Assembly (NCBI RefSeq): GCF_018130545.1
Contig: NZ_JAFCKF010000001.1
Location: 186,001-250,000, forward strand
DNA: 64,000 nucleotides
Direction of reading: 5' to 3'
Source: Bradyrhizobium tropiciagri
GTDB lineage: Bacteria; Pseudomonadota; Alphaproteobacteria; Rhizobiales; Xanthobacteraceae
The translations under genes were made by a program, and so were the position numbers. Below, one piece after another: positions 44,867 to 56,496 of this stretch. The stretch's first letter is position 1; each line of letters begins with the position of its first letter. The notes under the pieces are model-generated. The model made no database searches. It saw only the letters and a list, made by a program, of their open reading frames with translations, and had not been told where the DNA came from.

Positions 44867-45364
44867 ATGACCGCCAGCCCGCCCCCGAAGCCCGTTTACG
44901 GCGTCTCCTCGATGGCGGTGATGGCGTCGATGCCGGGGCTCGACTTCGTGCGCGGCATTTTCGCCCGCACCCTGCCGGAGCCGCCGATCATGGAGAACGT
45001 CGAACCGTTCGACTGCTCCGCCGAGGCCGGCCATGTGGTGATCCACAGCATCCCCGGCCTGCGTCACTACAACCCGATCGGCTCGGTGCATGGCGGCTAC
45101 GCCGCGATCCTGCTGGATTCCGCGATGGGGCTCGCGGTGCAGACCACGCTGCCGCAGGGCTTTGGCTACACCACGCTGGAGTTCAAGATCTCCTTCGTCC
45201 GCGGCATGAGCCAGGACACCGGCACGATCCGCACCGAGGGCCAGGTGCTCAATGCCGGCCGCCGGGTCGCAACCGCCGAAGCCCGCATCACCGACGACAA
45301 GGGCAAGCTGGTCGCGCATGCCACCACGACCTGCCTGGTGTTCGAACTGCCCAAAGCGGGCTGA
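44867..45364 (+). CDS. PaaI-type acyl-CoA thioesterase
   Basis: A 165-residue hotdog-fold protein. The signature is Asn-Pro-Ile-Gly-Ser-Val-His-Gly-Gly-Tyr-Ala-Ala, followed by Leu-Asp-Ser-Ala-Met-Gly, typical of the 4HBT/PaaI family, whose Asn or His/Gly segment binds the thioester. It probably hydrolyses an acyl-CoA. No acyl-CoA pathway is adjacent. ATG 44867 follows a weak ribosome-binding region after carA. Confidence 0.88.
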   Translation: MTASPPPKPVYGVSSMAVMASMPGLDFVRGIFARTLPEPPIMENVEPFDCSAEAGHVVIHSIPGLRHYNPIGSVHGGYAAILLDSAMGLAVQTTLPQGFGYTTLEFKISFVRGMSQDTGTIRTEGQVLNAGRRVATAEARITDDKGKLVAHATTTCLVFELPKAG

Positions 45365-45462
45365 CCAGGACGAGCTGAGTTTGGTCGCCCCCCGGGGAAC
45401 GCGCGGCGCTGACAGCGGGTTGCTCCGCAGATAGTGTTGCTCACACTTGCCGGAGGATCGCC

Positions 45463-46014
45463 ATGTCCGCAATCAAAGCCGGAGCCGAGCCACTCGCCAT
45501 CGTCTTTCAAGACGACGGGCTGGTGCCGAACAGTCCGATGCCGTTCCTGGCCTACAAGGGTGTCGTCGATCCCGGGCGCGATCCCGAGGCCACGATCGAG
45601 CAGCTGTTCGGCAGCAATGGCTGGGGTGCGATGTGGCGCAACGGCGTCTACGATTTCACGCATTACCATGCCACCGTGCACGAGGTGCTGGGCGTCGCCC
45701 GCGGCCGCGCGCGGGTGCAGTTCGGCGGCGCGCATGGACAAGCGCTCGAGATCGCAGCCGGCGACGTCGCGATCCTGCCGGCCGGCACCGGGCATCAGTG
45801 CCTGTCGGCGAGCAACGATTTCAGTGTGGTCGGCGCCTATCCGCCCGGACCGCCGATGGACCTGCAACGGACTTCGCCGGAGAACCACGCGCGGGCGTTG
45901 AAGACGATCCCGCTGGTCGCGATTCCGGCGACTGATCCGGTGATGGGCAAGGACGGACCGCTGGTGCGGCTGTGGAATTCTGTCCGTCGTCCCGGCGAAG
46001 GCCGGGACCCATAA
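45463..46014 (+). CDS. cupin protein, C-terminus from a repeat
   Basis: The 183-residue protein has a single cupin barrel of YjlB type: Tyr-Asp-Phe-Thr-His-Tyr-His as the first metal-binding motif, followed by Glu-Val-Leu-Gly-Val, then Leu-Pro-Ala-Gly-Thr-Gly-His-Gln as the second. The metal ligands are His, His and His. AGGATCGCC precedes ATG 45463 as a possible ribosome-binding site. The last ten residues, Val-Arg-Arg-Pro-Gly-Glu-Gly-Arg-Asp-Pro, and the stop are encoded by R1 repeat sequence. Confidence 0.88.
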   Translation: MSAIKAGAEPLAIVFQDDGLVPNSPMPFLAYKGVVDPGRDPEATIEQLFGSNGWGAMWRNGVYDFTHYHATVHEVLGVARGRARVQFGGAHGQALEIAAGDVAILPAGTGHQCLSASNDFSVVGAYPPGPPMDLQRTSPENHARALKTIPLVAIPATDPVMGKDGPLVRLWNSVRRPGEGRDP

Positions 46015-46115
46015 CCACAGGATGTCACACAGCGCTGGGGCTCCAGCGTCGCACAACAATTACCATTGGTGGTTATGGGTCCCGGCCCCCCGTGCGCAAT
46101 TGCGCAGGCGACGAG
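45984..46115. repeat. dispersed palindromic repeat R1, copy 3
   Basis: The left end overlaps the last codons of the cupin gene, whose stop TAA is the TAA in CCCATAACC. GGTTATGGGTCCC lies on the right, followed by a TGCGCAATTGCGCA hairpin. It is between the convergent cupin and Dps genes. Confidence 0.87.
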
Positions 46116-46124
46116 AATATGGGG

Positions 46125-46664
46125 CTAAGCCGCGTTGCTGCCTTCCTGACGGCTGGCCTCGAACAGGAACCAGGTGCGGCGCTCGGTTTCGTCGATGAAG
46201 GTTTCGAGCAGGCCGGCGGTGCCGGAATCTTCATGGTCGTCGGCGAGCTTGTGCGCCTTGCGCATCGCGGCCGCGATGTGCTTGTTGTCTTCCATCAACT
46301 CGCGCAGCATTTCGCGCGGCGGGACATAGGCCTCGTCATTGTCCTTGATGGTCTGATGCTTGGCGATGTCGCCGATCGACCGCAGCGTCGCGCCGCCGAG
46401 CTTGCGCACCCGTTCGGCGATCTGGTCGGTGGTCGCGAAGATCGCGTCCGACTGCTCGTCCAGCAACAAATGGTAATCATGGAAATGCCGGCCGCTGACA
46501 TGCCAATGGAAATTCTTGGTCTTCAAATAGAGCGCGAAGGCGTCTGCCAGCAGCACGTTGAGCGAGGCCGAGATCGTATCCACCGCAACCTGCGGCAGGT
46601 CGCTCGGCGTGTCGAGATCGGGCGAGATCTTGTCAGTCCTGGTGTCACTCTTGGCTTTGCTCAC
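46125..46664 (-). CDS. Dps-like ferritin
   Basis: The 179-residue protein stores iron in a 12-mer shell and may protect DNA during starvation. The ferroxidase segment is Lys-Asn-Phe-His-Trp-His-Val-Ser-Gly-Arg-His-Phe followed by His-Leu-Leu-Leu-Asp-Glu-Gln. The N-terminal tail is rich in Lys, Ser and Asp and may bind DNA. I chose GTG 46664 because AGGAAGG lies eight bases before it; the frame is open to 46703. It is divergent from the methyltransferase gene. Confidence 0.93.
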   Translation of the reverse strand: MSKAKSDTRTDKISPDLDTPSDLPQVAVDTISASLNVLLADAFALYLKTKNFHWHVSGRHFHDYHLLLDEQSDAIFATTDQIAERVRKLGGATLRSIGDIAKHQTIKDNDEAYVPPREMLRELMEDNKHIAAAMRKAHKLADDHEDSGTAGLLETFIDETERRTWFLFEASRQEGSNAA

Positions 46665-46789
46665 GGTAAACCTTCCTGTTAGGACCCCCGTATTTCGGCG
46701 CATTGAACATTGGACGCCGGACCGCTAACGCATCATCAGCCCACCCGTTCCTGGAGCCCAGGAACCCGTTCTGCCGGATACCAAGCGCG

Positions 46790-47479
46790 ATGGATGATTG
46801 GATCGATTATTACGATTCCACACATACGATTTATGCGAGCCGACTGCACCGCGACCTGCATTTCCAGGTCATCGCAAACGACATCATCGGCTACATCACC
46901 TCGCCCGACGCCGTGGTGCTCGACTATGCCTGCGGTGAGGCGCTGTCGGCGACCAAGGTCGCCAATGCCTGCGCGCAGCTCTATCTGGCGGAGCCCGCGC
47001 CCGGCGTGCGCGGCCGGCTGGTCGCGCGCTTTGCGCCCGACACCAGGATCCGCGTCCGCTCGCTCGATGACCTGAAGCATATGGAAGCAGATACGATCGA
47101 CCTCGTGGTGATGAACTCGGTGGCGCAATACATGACGCCGCAGGAACTCGACAACGCATTCGACGTGATCCACCGCCTGCTGAAACCCTCGGGCCGCTTC
47201 GTGCTCGGCGATATCCTGCGGCCCGAAGTCGGCATGGCCAAGGACGTCATCGCGCTGCTGCGCTTTGCGGCGACCCACGGCTTCCTCCGCGATGCGCTGG
47301 TCGGGCTGGCCTCGACCGCGCTGTCCGATTACCGGCAGCTGCGCACCAGGATCGGACTGCAGCGCTACCGTGAGGACGAGATGATCGCAAAGCTCGGCGC
47401 CGCCGGCTTCACCGCCACCCGCGCGCCGCGCAACATCGGGCACAACCCGTGGCGGATGACATTCGTGGCCCGCCACTGA
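46790..47479 (+). CDS. SAM-dependent methyltransferase
   Basis: The 229-residue protein has a class I methyltransferase fold: Val-Leu-Asp-Tyr-Ala-Cys-Gly-Glu-Ala at the SAM-binding loop, Leu-Ala-Glu-Pro-Ala as the second-strand acid, then Ile-Asp-Leu-Val-Val-Met-Asn-Ser and a Leu-Leu-Lys-Pro-Ser-Gly-Arg-Phe-Val-Leu segment. The C-terminal part is longer than the minimal fold. The acceptor is unknown. ATG 46790 begins Met-Asp-Asp-Trp-Ile-Asp-Tyr-Tyr; the frame is open further upstream. Confidence 0.86.
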   Translation: MDDWIDYYDSTHTIYASRLHRDLHFQVIANDIIGYITSPDAVVLDYACGEALSATKVANACAQLYLAEPAPGVRGRLVARFAPDTRIRVRSLDDLKHMEADTIDLVVMNSVAQYMTPQELDNAFDVIHRLLKPSGRFVLGDILRPEVGMAKDVIALLRFAATHGFLRDALVGLASTALSDYRQLRTRIGLQRYREDEMIAKLGAAGFTATRAPRNIGHNPWRMTFVARH

Positions 47480-47556
47480 CCCAAGGTTGCAGAAAAAGTT
47501 AGGGTTAACCAAAAGTAAACGTAGCGACCGCCGAAATAATCAGCAATGATCCGCTC

Positions 47557-47632
47557 GGCCCGGTGGCGGAAGCGTCGACGCGGCAGTGGTGCAACACTGT
47601 TTATCCTGGTTCAAATCCAGGCCGGGCCTCCA
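47557..47632 (+). tRNA. tRNA-Cys-like gene with odd loops
   Basis: A 76-nucleotide cloverleaf can be drawn. The acceptor stem GGCCCGG/CCGGGCC is perfect, the discriminator is T and CCA is encoded. The T arm is CCTGG-TTCAAAT-CCAGG. The D stem is only GCG/CGC, and its loop lacks the usual GG. The anticodon arm is irregular: either GCAGTG/CACTGT with a six-base loop, or GCAGT/ACTGT with the eight-base loop GGTGCAAC. U73 and GCA fit tRNA-Cys. It may be a diverged, non-decoding or pseudo-tRNA, so identity is uncertain. Confidence 0.7.
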
Positions 47633-47758
47633 GCCTTCGCTGCTCGCGCAGCTTCGGCTCGGCAAGCCTTTTCCTAGCGAAGGCTGCCGCGGCGTAGCCC
47701 GCAGGGCGAAGCCGGGCTCCTACCGAGCATTCCCTCCCCCGATCACCCCCCAACCTGG
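47632..47758. repeat. hairpin-rich stretch after the tRNA
   Basis: AGCCTTCGCT at 47632-47641 pairs with AGCGAAGGCT at 47676-47685, enclosing GCTTCGGCTCGG-type sequence. More G/C-rich inverted pieces follow to about 47730. It could end the tRNA transcript or be another dispersed repeat. No gene is seen. Confidence 0.55.
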
Positions 47759-47873
47759 CATATGCCGAATGCGGATTTTCCCCCAGAATCGCGGTTGATT
47801 GAGCGTTTTTGGGGGTTTCGCGGGTGCGGAAACTGGTCTAAAGACCACCCGCGCGCGAGGGATCGCGCCTCCC

Positions 47874-47930
47874 GCGCTACAACATGTAGCGCAGGGCTCG
47901 AGGGACGCGCGGGAAGCGCGCCCTTTTTTT
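47874..47930 (+). terminator. terminator-like leader of carB
   Basis: Hairpin GCGCTACA-ACA-TGTAGCGC (47874-47892) is followed by a second. There GGG-A-CGCGC (47902-47910) pairs with GCGCGCCC (47916-47923) around GGGAA, with the A bulged, and seven T follow at 47924-47930. The carB start codon is at 47959, 28 bases later. A complete rho-independent terminator this close to a start codon suggests transcription attenuation of carB, or termination of an upstream transcript with a carB promoter further in. Confidence 0.75.
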
Positions 47931-47958
47931 GTGCCCAAATTCCAGTCCGCGAGAGCTG

Positions 47959-51423
<3,465 letters not shown>

Positions 51424-51618
51424 CCGCTGCCCGGGCTGAAGGCCTGAAGCGGTCAATTAGCCGAATGGCTGGAACTCACCGCGCGCTTGGATTGTTGTCA
51501 CGGCCCTTAGCGGGGCCGATAATCACTGGGCTTCCGGGCGCATTCACGCCCTGATTCCTGCGTTAGCTGAACTGGATATTCGTGCACGGCCGCCGGGCGC
51601 GCGCGATGAAGGACGAAG

Positions 51619-52095
51619 ATGATGGATAAGGTTCCGATGACCGCGGGCGGATACGCCGCGCTGACGGACGAGCTCAAGAAGCGCCAGTCGGAGGATCGTC
51701 CGCGCATCATCGAACACATTGCGGAAGCGCGTTCGCACGGCGACCTCTCGGAGAACGCCGAGTATCACGCCGCCAAGGAAGAGCAATCGCACAACGAGGG
51801 CCGCATCGCCGAGCTCGAGGACAAGCTTGCGCGCGCCGACATCATCGACATCTCGAAACTCTCCGGCGACACCATCAAGTTCGGCGCCACCGTGACGCTG
51901 ATCGACGAGGACACCGAGAAGAAAGCGGTGTGGCAGATCGTCGGCGAGGTCGAAGCCGACGCCAAGAAGGGCCGCATCTCTATCACCTCGCCGCTCGCGC
52001 GCGCGCTGATCGGCAAGAAGAAGGGCACCACCGTCGAAGTGATGGCGCCGGGCGGTGCCAAGGCCTACGAGATCACCAAGGTCGAGTGGCGGTAG
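51619..52095 (+). CDS. greA: transcription elongation factor GreA
   Basis: The 158-residue factor rescues backtracked RNA polymerase by stimulating transcript cleavage. A coiled-coil (about 1-75) ends with the tip acids in [12 protein letters not shown], and the C-terminal FKBP-like domain ends Tyr-Glu-Ile-Thr-Lys-Val-Glu-Trp. GAAGGA lies before the tandem ATG codons at 51619 and 51622; either could start. A terminator follows at 52123. Confidence 0.97.
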   Translation: MMDKVPMTAGGYAALTDELKKRQSEDRPRIIEHIAEARSHGDLSENAEYHAAKEEQSHNEGRIAELEDKLARADIIDISKLSGDTIKFGATVTLIDEDTEKKAVWQIVGEVEADAKKGRISITSPLARALIGKKKGTTVEVMAPGGAKAYEITKVEWR

Positions 52096-52122
52096 TTACT
52101 TTGATGTGACTGGTGCAAAAAG

Positions 52123-52146
52123 GCCGCGTCCTGCACGCGGCTTTTT
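52123..52146 (+). terminator. rho-independent terminator of greA
   Basis: GCCGCGT (52123-52129) and ACGCGGC (52135-52141) pair around CCTGC and are followed by TTTTT. Five A precede the hairpin, so it may also act in reverse. It is 28 bases past the greA stop. Confidence 0.88.
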
Positions 52147-52266
52147 GTTGGGCGGCCCGTCAGCTCTTCCAGAGCTCTGACAGGATTGTGAGTTGTCAAG
52201 TCTGCTTAACTTGTTAATAGCTCCGCCCCGGAATGATTATGTAGCATAACTATCGGGGACGAAAGC

Positions 52267-52671
52267 ATGATCAGCACTCTCGCCGGGCGGTATTCGCCTA
52301 GCCTTCTAAGCATCCTTCGCATCTATGTCGGGCTCAGCCTGCTGCAGCACGGCACCGCGAAGATCCTCCATTTTCCGTCTGTTCCGATGTTCGCCAACGT
52401 CGACATCAGCTCGCTGATGGGCGTCGGCGGATTGATCGAGCTCATCGGTGGCACGCTGTTTATCGTTGGCCTGTTCACGCGTCCGGTGGCGTTCATCCTC
52501 TCGGGATTTACCGCCGTCGCATACTTCATGGCGCATGCGGGCAAGAGCTTCTATCCCATCCTGAACGGGGGCGAACTCGCCGCAGTCTACTGCTTCGTCT
52601 TCCTCTATTTCGTGTTCGCTGGTCCCGGCCCCTTGAGCCTGGACGCTATTCGCGAGAGTAAGACCGCCTAG
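52267..52671 (+). CDS. DoxX-family membrane protein, first of three
   Basis: A 134-residue protein with four hydrophobic helices. The DoxX motif is present: Gly-Leu-Ser-Leu-Leu-Gln-His-Gly-Thr-Ala-Lys-Ile-Leu near residue 25, then Glu-Leu-Ile-Gly-Gly-Thr-Leu-Phe and a Phe-Tyr-Pro-Ile-Leu-Asn-Gly-Gly-Glu segment. DoxX proteins lie in the cytoplasmic membrane and are linked to redox or thiol homeostasis. AGGGAC-like bases precede ATG 52267. Two paralogues follow on the same strand. Confidence 0.9.
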   Translation: MISTLAGRYSPSLLSILRIYVGLSLLQHGTAKILHFPSVPMFANVDISSLMGVGGLIELIGGTLFIVGLFTRPVAFILSGFTAVAYFMAHAGKSFYPILNGGELAAVYCFVFLYFVFAGPGPLSLDAIRESKTA

Positions 52672-52766
52672 CGCTCCAGCAAGGACTCGCAGGCCAGGCG
52701 TGACAGCGCCGTTTCATGCTCCATAATGCGCGCACGCAACGGCGCGCATTTTCTTTGGAGAATGAC

Positions 52767-53171
52767 ATGGACCTAGATCGCCTCGGCGCAATCGCTCAGC
52801 CTTATCTGCTGAGCATTCTCCGATTCATCACCGGGCTGCTGCTCTTCCAGTTCGGCGTCGCCAAGCTGTTCAAGTTTCCGCACGTCGAGATATTTGCGGA
52901 CGTGACGCCGTTCTCGCTGTTCGGCATCGCCGGCATGTTCGAACTCGTGCTCGGCGGAATGCTGATGCTGGGCCTGCTGACCCGGATCGTCGCCTTCGTC
53001 CTGTCCGGCGAGATGGCCTTCGCCTATTTCATCGAGCACGCGCCTGTCAGTTTCTTTCCGCTGCTCAGCGACGGCACGCTTGCGATCCTATTCTGCTTCA
53101 CCTGCCTCTACCTGGCCACGGCAGGCGGCGGGCCGCTCAGCCTCGACGCGTTGCGACAGCGGAGGCCATAG
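52767..53171 (+). CDS. DoxX-family membrane protein, second of three
   Basis: The 134-residue protein has four helices and the motif Gly-Leu-Leu-Leu-Phe-Gln-Phe-Gly-Val-Ala-Lys-Leu-Phe. Here Phe replaces the His seen in the first copy (Gln-His-Gly), as in the third copy, which has Gln-Tyr-Gly. The last helix is followed by Gly-Gly-Gly-Pro-Leu-Ser-Leu-Asp-Ala. TTTGGAG lies before ATG 52767. It and its neighbours look like a recent tandem expansion. Confidence 0.9.
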   Translation: MDLDRLGAIAQPYLLSILRFITGLLLFQFGVAKLFKFPHVEIFADVTPFSLFGIAGMFELVLGGMLMLGLLTRIVAFVLSGEMAFAYFIEHAPVSFFPLLSDGTLAILFCFTCLYLATAGGGPLSLDALRQRRP

Positions 53172-53385
53172 CACGCCGGCGGCAGAAGCGTGCTGATATG
53201 ACGGACTTGCGGCAAAATCCGGCAACACGCGTATCGTTCCGCCGCAGGCGCAACGAAACAGCGAAGACGCCCCTCGCGCATGTAACCACGAACTTGTGAG
53301 GACATTGCAATCTCGCGATTTCACCACCTCTTGAACCAAACAGATCCGCCATTGTTGACGCTGGGGACCGATGGTGGAGAGCGCA

Positions 53386-53838
53386 ATGAATGTGGATCGA
53401 TTTGCGTCGAGCTTTCAACCGTATCTCTTGAGCCTGTTCCGGTTCGTTACCGGCCTGCTCCTGTTCCAGTACGGCGTCGCCAAGATCTTCAAGTTTCCGG
53501 TGCTCGCCGCTTTCGCCAGTCCACCGCCGCTCATCGTGACGGCCGGCGCGATCGAGTTGGTGCTCGGCGGATTGTTGATGATCGGACTGCTCTCGCGGAC
53601 ATCTGCTTTCATCTTGTCCGGTGAAGTGGCCTTTGCCTACCTGCTCGGCCACATGTTGAAGACGGGCGAGCCCGTACTTCTGCCGCTCAACAACGGTGGA
53701 ACAGCTGCAATACTGTTCTGCTTTGCCTGCCTGTACCTTACGACGGCAGGCGGCGGACCGGTGAGCGTAGACGCGTTAGTCGGGAAGAGACAGACGTCGC
53801 GCGACGAGGAGCCGCCCTTCAGACAAGCAGCGGAATAG
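53386..53838 (+). CDS. DoxX-family membrane protein, third of three
   Basis: The 150-residue product is most similar to the second copy (Gly-Leu-Leu-Leu-Phe-Gln-Tyr-Gly-Val-Ala-Lys-Ile-Phe). It has a longer C-terminus rich in Arg and Glu. GGAG lies before ATG 53386. About 214 bases without a visible gene separate it from the second copy, so the three are probably separately promoted or loosely linked. Confidence 0.9.
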   Translation: MNVDRFASSFQPYLLSLFRFVTGLLLFQYGVAKIFKFPVLAAFASPPPLIVTAGAIELVLGGLLMIGLLSRTSAFILSGEVAFAYLLGHMLKTGEPVLLPLNNGGTAAILFCFACLYLTTAGGGPVSVDALVGKRQTSRDEEPPFRQAAE

Positions 53839-53846
53839 CGCAAACG

Positions 53847-54326
53847 TCAGCCCGCCACCTTCACGCCGAGCGGCACCGCCGCCTCATATTTCGAATTGTG
53901 CAGCACCAGCGACGTCCTGACGTTGCGCACATGCGGCGCGGCGGTCAGGTGGGTGACGAAATCCTGGAACGTCGCCATGTCGGGCGCGACGCATTTGAGG
54001 ATGAAATCGACTTCGCCCGACAGCATCCAGCATTCCCGCACCAGCGGCTCGGCGCGCACGAAATTCTCGAAGGCGCGGAGGTCAGCGTCGGCCTGGCTCG
54101 ACAGATGCACCGAGGCGAACACGGTGACGTCGTAGCCGAGGCGGCGCGGATCGAGCAGGCCGCGGTATCCCTGGATGTAGCCTTCCTCCTCCAGCGCCCG
54201 GACCCTGCGCAGGCAGGGCGGTGGCGAGATGCCGACGCGTTTGGCGAGTTCCACATTGGTGATTCGGCCATCGGCCTGGATCTCGGCGAGGATTTTGAGG
54301 TCGATCTCGTCAAGGTTCTTCGACAC
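53847..54326 (-). CDS. Lrp/AsnC-family regulator
   Basis: The 159-residue regulator has an N-terminal helix-turn-helix (Arg-Ile-Thr-Asn-Val-Glu-Leu-Ala-Lys-Arg-Val-Gly-Ile-Ser) and a ligand-binding RAM domain (Val-Arg-Glu-Cys-Trp-Met-Leu-Ser-Gly-Glu-Val-Asp-Phe). GTG 54326 gives the usual length; ATG 54383 would add 19 basic residues. It is divergent from trxB, and a palindrome sits between them at 54403-54419. Together with trxB and the LsrB-like regulator it matches a conserved rhizobial cluster. Confidence 0.92.
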   Translation of the reverse strand: MSKNLDEIDLKILAEIQADGRITNVELAKRVGISPPPCLRRVRALEEEGYIQGYRGLLDPRRLGYDVTVFASVHLSSQADADLRAFENFVRAEPLVRECWMLSGEVDFILKCVAPDMATFQDFVTHLTAAPHVRNVRTSLVLHNSKYEAAVPLGVKVAG

Positions 54327-54402
54327 GCGACTACGGTTCCCTAGGAGTTTGGATGGCTTGGCAGGTCTGCCGGCAACTCTCATAGCCCAGCCAGCCGGCG
54401 TT

Positions 54403-54419
54403 GCGCAATTTTATTGCGC
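54403..54419. promoter_or_regulatory. palindrome between lrp and trxB
   Basis: GCGCAAT-TTT-ATTGCGC is a perfect inverted repeat with a three-base A/T centre, the general shape of Lrp-family operators. It lies 77 bases upstream of the GTG start of lrp and about 190 upstream of trxB. Control by the Lrp protein is inferred from position only. Confidence 0.55.
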
Positions 54420-54607
54420 GTGCAGCGCACGATTTCGCGAAAGTGACTTCAGTTCCGGGGAAAAATCGCTGCCATGGATTGCAAATCTTGCATAGCTTCC
54501 CAGATATCCTAGACTTGGATTTGACACTTTTGGCACCGCCGTGACCCGCTCCGGGGTGCTTCCCACACAAGTCCCCGTCAAAGTCCCCAGCAGAGAGGGA
54601 TCAGCTA

Positions 54608-55573
54608 ATGCCCGCGCCTGTCCACGCCAAGGTCGTCATCATCGGGTCCGGCCCCGCCGGTTACACCGCAGCGATCTACGCGGCACGCGCGATGCTCGAA
54701 CCGATCCTGATTCAGGGCATCCAGCCGGGCGGACAGCTCACCATCACCACCGACGTCGAGAACTATCCGGGCTTCGCCGATGTGATCCAGGGCCCCTGGC
54801 TGATGGAGCAGATGGAGAAGCAGGCCGCCCATGTCGGCACCAAGATCGTCACCGATCTCGTCAACAAGCTGGAACTCGGCCAGCGTCCGTTTCGCCTGAC
54901 CTGCGATTCCGGCGACGTCTATCTCGCCGAGACCGTCATCCTCGCCACCGGCGCCCAGGCGCGCTGGCTCGGGCTGCCCTCGGAAGAGAAGTTCCAGGGC
55001 GGCGGCGTGTCGGCCTGCGCGACCTGTGACGGCTTCTTCTACCGCGGCAAGGAAGTCGTGGTGGTCGGCGGCGGCAACACCGCGGTCGAGGAAGCGCTGT
55101 ACCTGACCAACCATGCCTCGCAGGTCACCATCGTGCATCGCCGCGATCATTTCCGCGCCGAGCGCATCCTGCAGGAGCGGCTGTTCAAGCATCCCAAGAT
55201 CAAGGTCGTGTGGGACTCGGCAATCGATGAGATCTGCGGCTCGGAGAACCCGAACAAGGTCACCCATGTGCGGCTGAAGAACGTCAAGACCGGCGCACTG
55301 ACGAACCTCAAGACCGACGGCGTGTTCATCGCGATCGGCCATGCGCCCGCGACGGAGCTCGTCAAAGGTCAGATCAAGCTGAAACCGTCGGGCTATGTCG
55401 AGGTGGCGCCGAACTCCACGGCGACCTCGGTGCCCGGCCTGTTCGCGGCCGGCGACGTGGCGGACGAAACCTTCCGGCAGGCGGTCACCGCCGCCGGCCT
55501 CGGCTGCATGGCTGCGCTCGAGGCCGAACGCTTCCTGGCTCTTCGCGCGAGCGATCGCGCAGCGGCGGAATAA
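54608..55573 (+). CDS. trxB: thioredoxin reductase
   Basis: The 321-residue flavoenzyme passes electrons from NADPH to thioredoxin. The FAD motif Gly-Ser-Gly-Pro-Ala-Gly is at about 13-18. The redox pair is Cys137-Ala-Thr-Cys140, the NADPH motif is Val-Gly-Gly-Gly-Asn-Thr-Ala, and the C-terminal FAD segment is Phe-Ala-Ala-Gly-Asp-Val. AGAGGGA precedes ATG 54608. The LsrB-like gene begins two bases after its stop, so the two are co-transcribed. Confidence 0.97.
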   Translation: MPAPVHAKVVIIGSGPAGYTAAIYAARAMLEPILIQGIQPGGQLTITTDVENYPGFADVIQGPWLMEQMEKQAAHVGTKIVTDLVNKLELGQRPFRLTCDSGDVYLAETVILATGAQARWLGLPSEEKFQGGGVSACATCDGFFYRGKEVVVVGGGNTAVEEALYLTNHASQVTIVHRRDHFRAERILQERLFKHPKIKVVWDSAIDEICGSENPNKVTHVRLKNVKTGALTNLKTDGVFIAIGHAPATELVKGQIKLKPSGYVEVAPNSTATSVPGLFAAGDVADETFRQAVTAAGLGCMAALEAERFLALRASDRAAAE

Positions 55574-55575
55574 TC

Positions 55576-56496
55576 ATGGCACGATCTCGGGACGGATTTA
55601 CGGATATGGATTGGGACAAGCTGAAGGTCTTTCACGCAGCGGCGGAAGCTGGCAGCTTCACGCACGCCGGCGAGCAGCTTGGCCTGTCGCAATCGGCGGT
55701 CTCCCGTCAGGTCAGCGCGCTGGAGCAGGAGCTCTCGGTCTCGCTGTTTCACCGCCATGCCCGCGGCCTGATCCTCACCGAACAGGGCGACCTCCTGTTC
55801 CGCACCGCGCATGACGTGTTCATGCAGCTGCAGGCGGCGCGCGCCAAGCTCACCGACAGCCGCGAGCGGCCGAGCGGCGACCTCAAGATCACGACGCCGC
55901 CGGCGCTCGGCATCAACTGGCTGATCCCGCGGCTCGACGAATTCACCGCGCTCTATCCGGACATCCGGATCTCGCTGATCGTCACCGACGAGGACCTCGA
56001 CCTGTCGATGCGCGAGGCCGACGTTGCGATCCGTACCCGCAAGCCGACCCAGCCGGACCTGATCCAGCGCAAGCTGTTCTCGATCGGATTCCACGCCTAT
56101 TGCTCGCCGGAATACATCAAGCGCTTCGGCACGCCGCGGACGCTCGATGATCTCGACTCGCACCGCATCATCATGCTCGGCGACTCGCAGGTGCCGCCGC
56201 ATCTGCAGAACCGCAGCTGGCTGATCGACGCCGGCCGCAACGGCTCCGGTCCGCGCGAACCCTACTTCAAGGTCAACAACATCCTGGGATTGGTGCGCGC
56301 CTGTCAGCAGGGCCTCGGCATCGCCGCGCTGCCGGACTATCTGGTCGAACAGAACAACCTCGTGCAGCTGTTCGGCGAGTCCGACTCGATCGCGCTCGAC
56401 ACCTACTTCGTCTATCCGGAAGAGCTGAAGACAGTGGCCCGGGTGCAGGTGTTCCGCGACTTCGTGGTCAGCAAGGCGCAGCGCTGGCCGTCCTGA
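55576..56496 (+). CDS. lsrB: LysR-family regulator, LsrB-like
   Basis: The 306-residue regulator has a winged helix-turn-helix (Gly-Ser-Phe-Thr-His-Ala-Gly-Glu-Gln-Leu-Gly-Leu-Ser-Gln-Ser-Ala) and an effector domain. Cys176 and Cys243 are at places that agree, from memory, with the redox-sensing Cys residues of Sinorhizobium LsrB. That protein controls oxidative-stress and lipopolysaccharide genes and is also next to trxB and an lrp gene. The symbol rests on this context and should be confirmed by alignment. Confidence 0.78.
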   Translation: MARSRDGFTDMDWDKLKVFHAAAEAGSFTHAGEQLGLSQSAVSRQVSALEQELSVSLFHRHARGLILTEQGDLLFRTAHDVFMQLQAARAKLTDSRERPSGDLKITTPPALGINWLIPRLDEFTALYPDIRISLIVTDEDLDLSMREADVAIRTRKPTQPDLIQRKLFSIGFHAYCSPEYIKRFGTPRTLDDLDSHRIIMLGDSQVPPHLQNRSWLIDAGRNGSGPREPYFKVNNILGLVRACQQGLGIAALPDYLVEQNNLVQLFGESDSIALDTYFVYPEELKTVARVQVFRDFVVSKAQRWPS

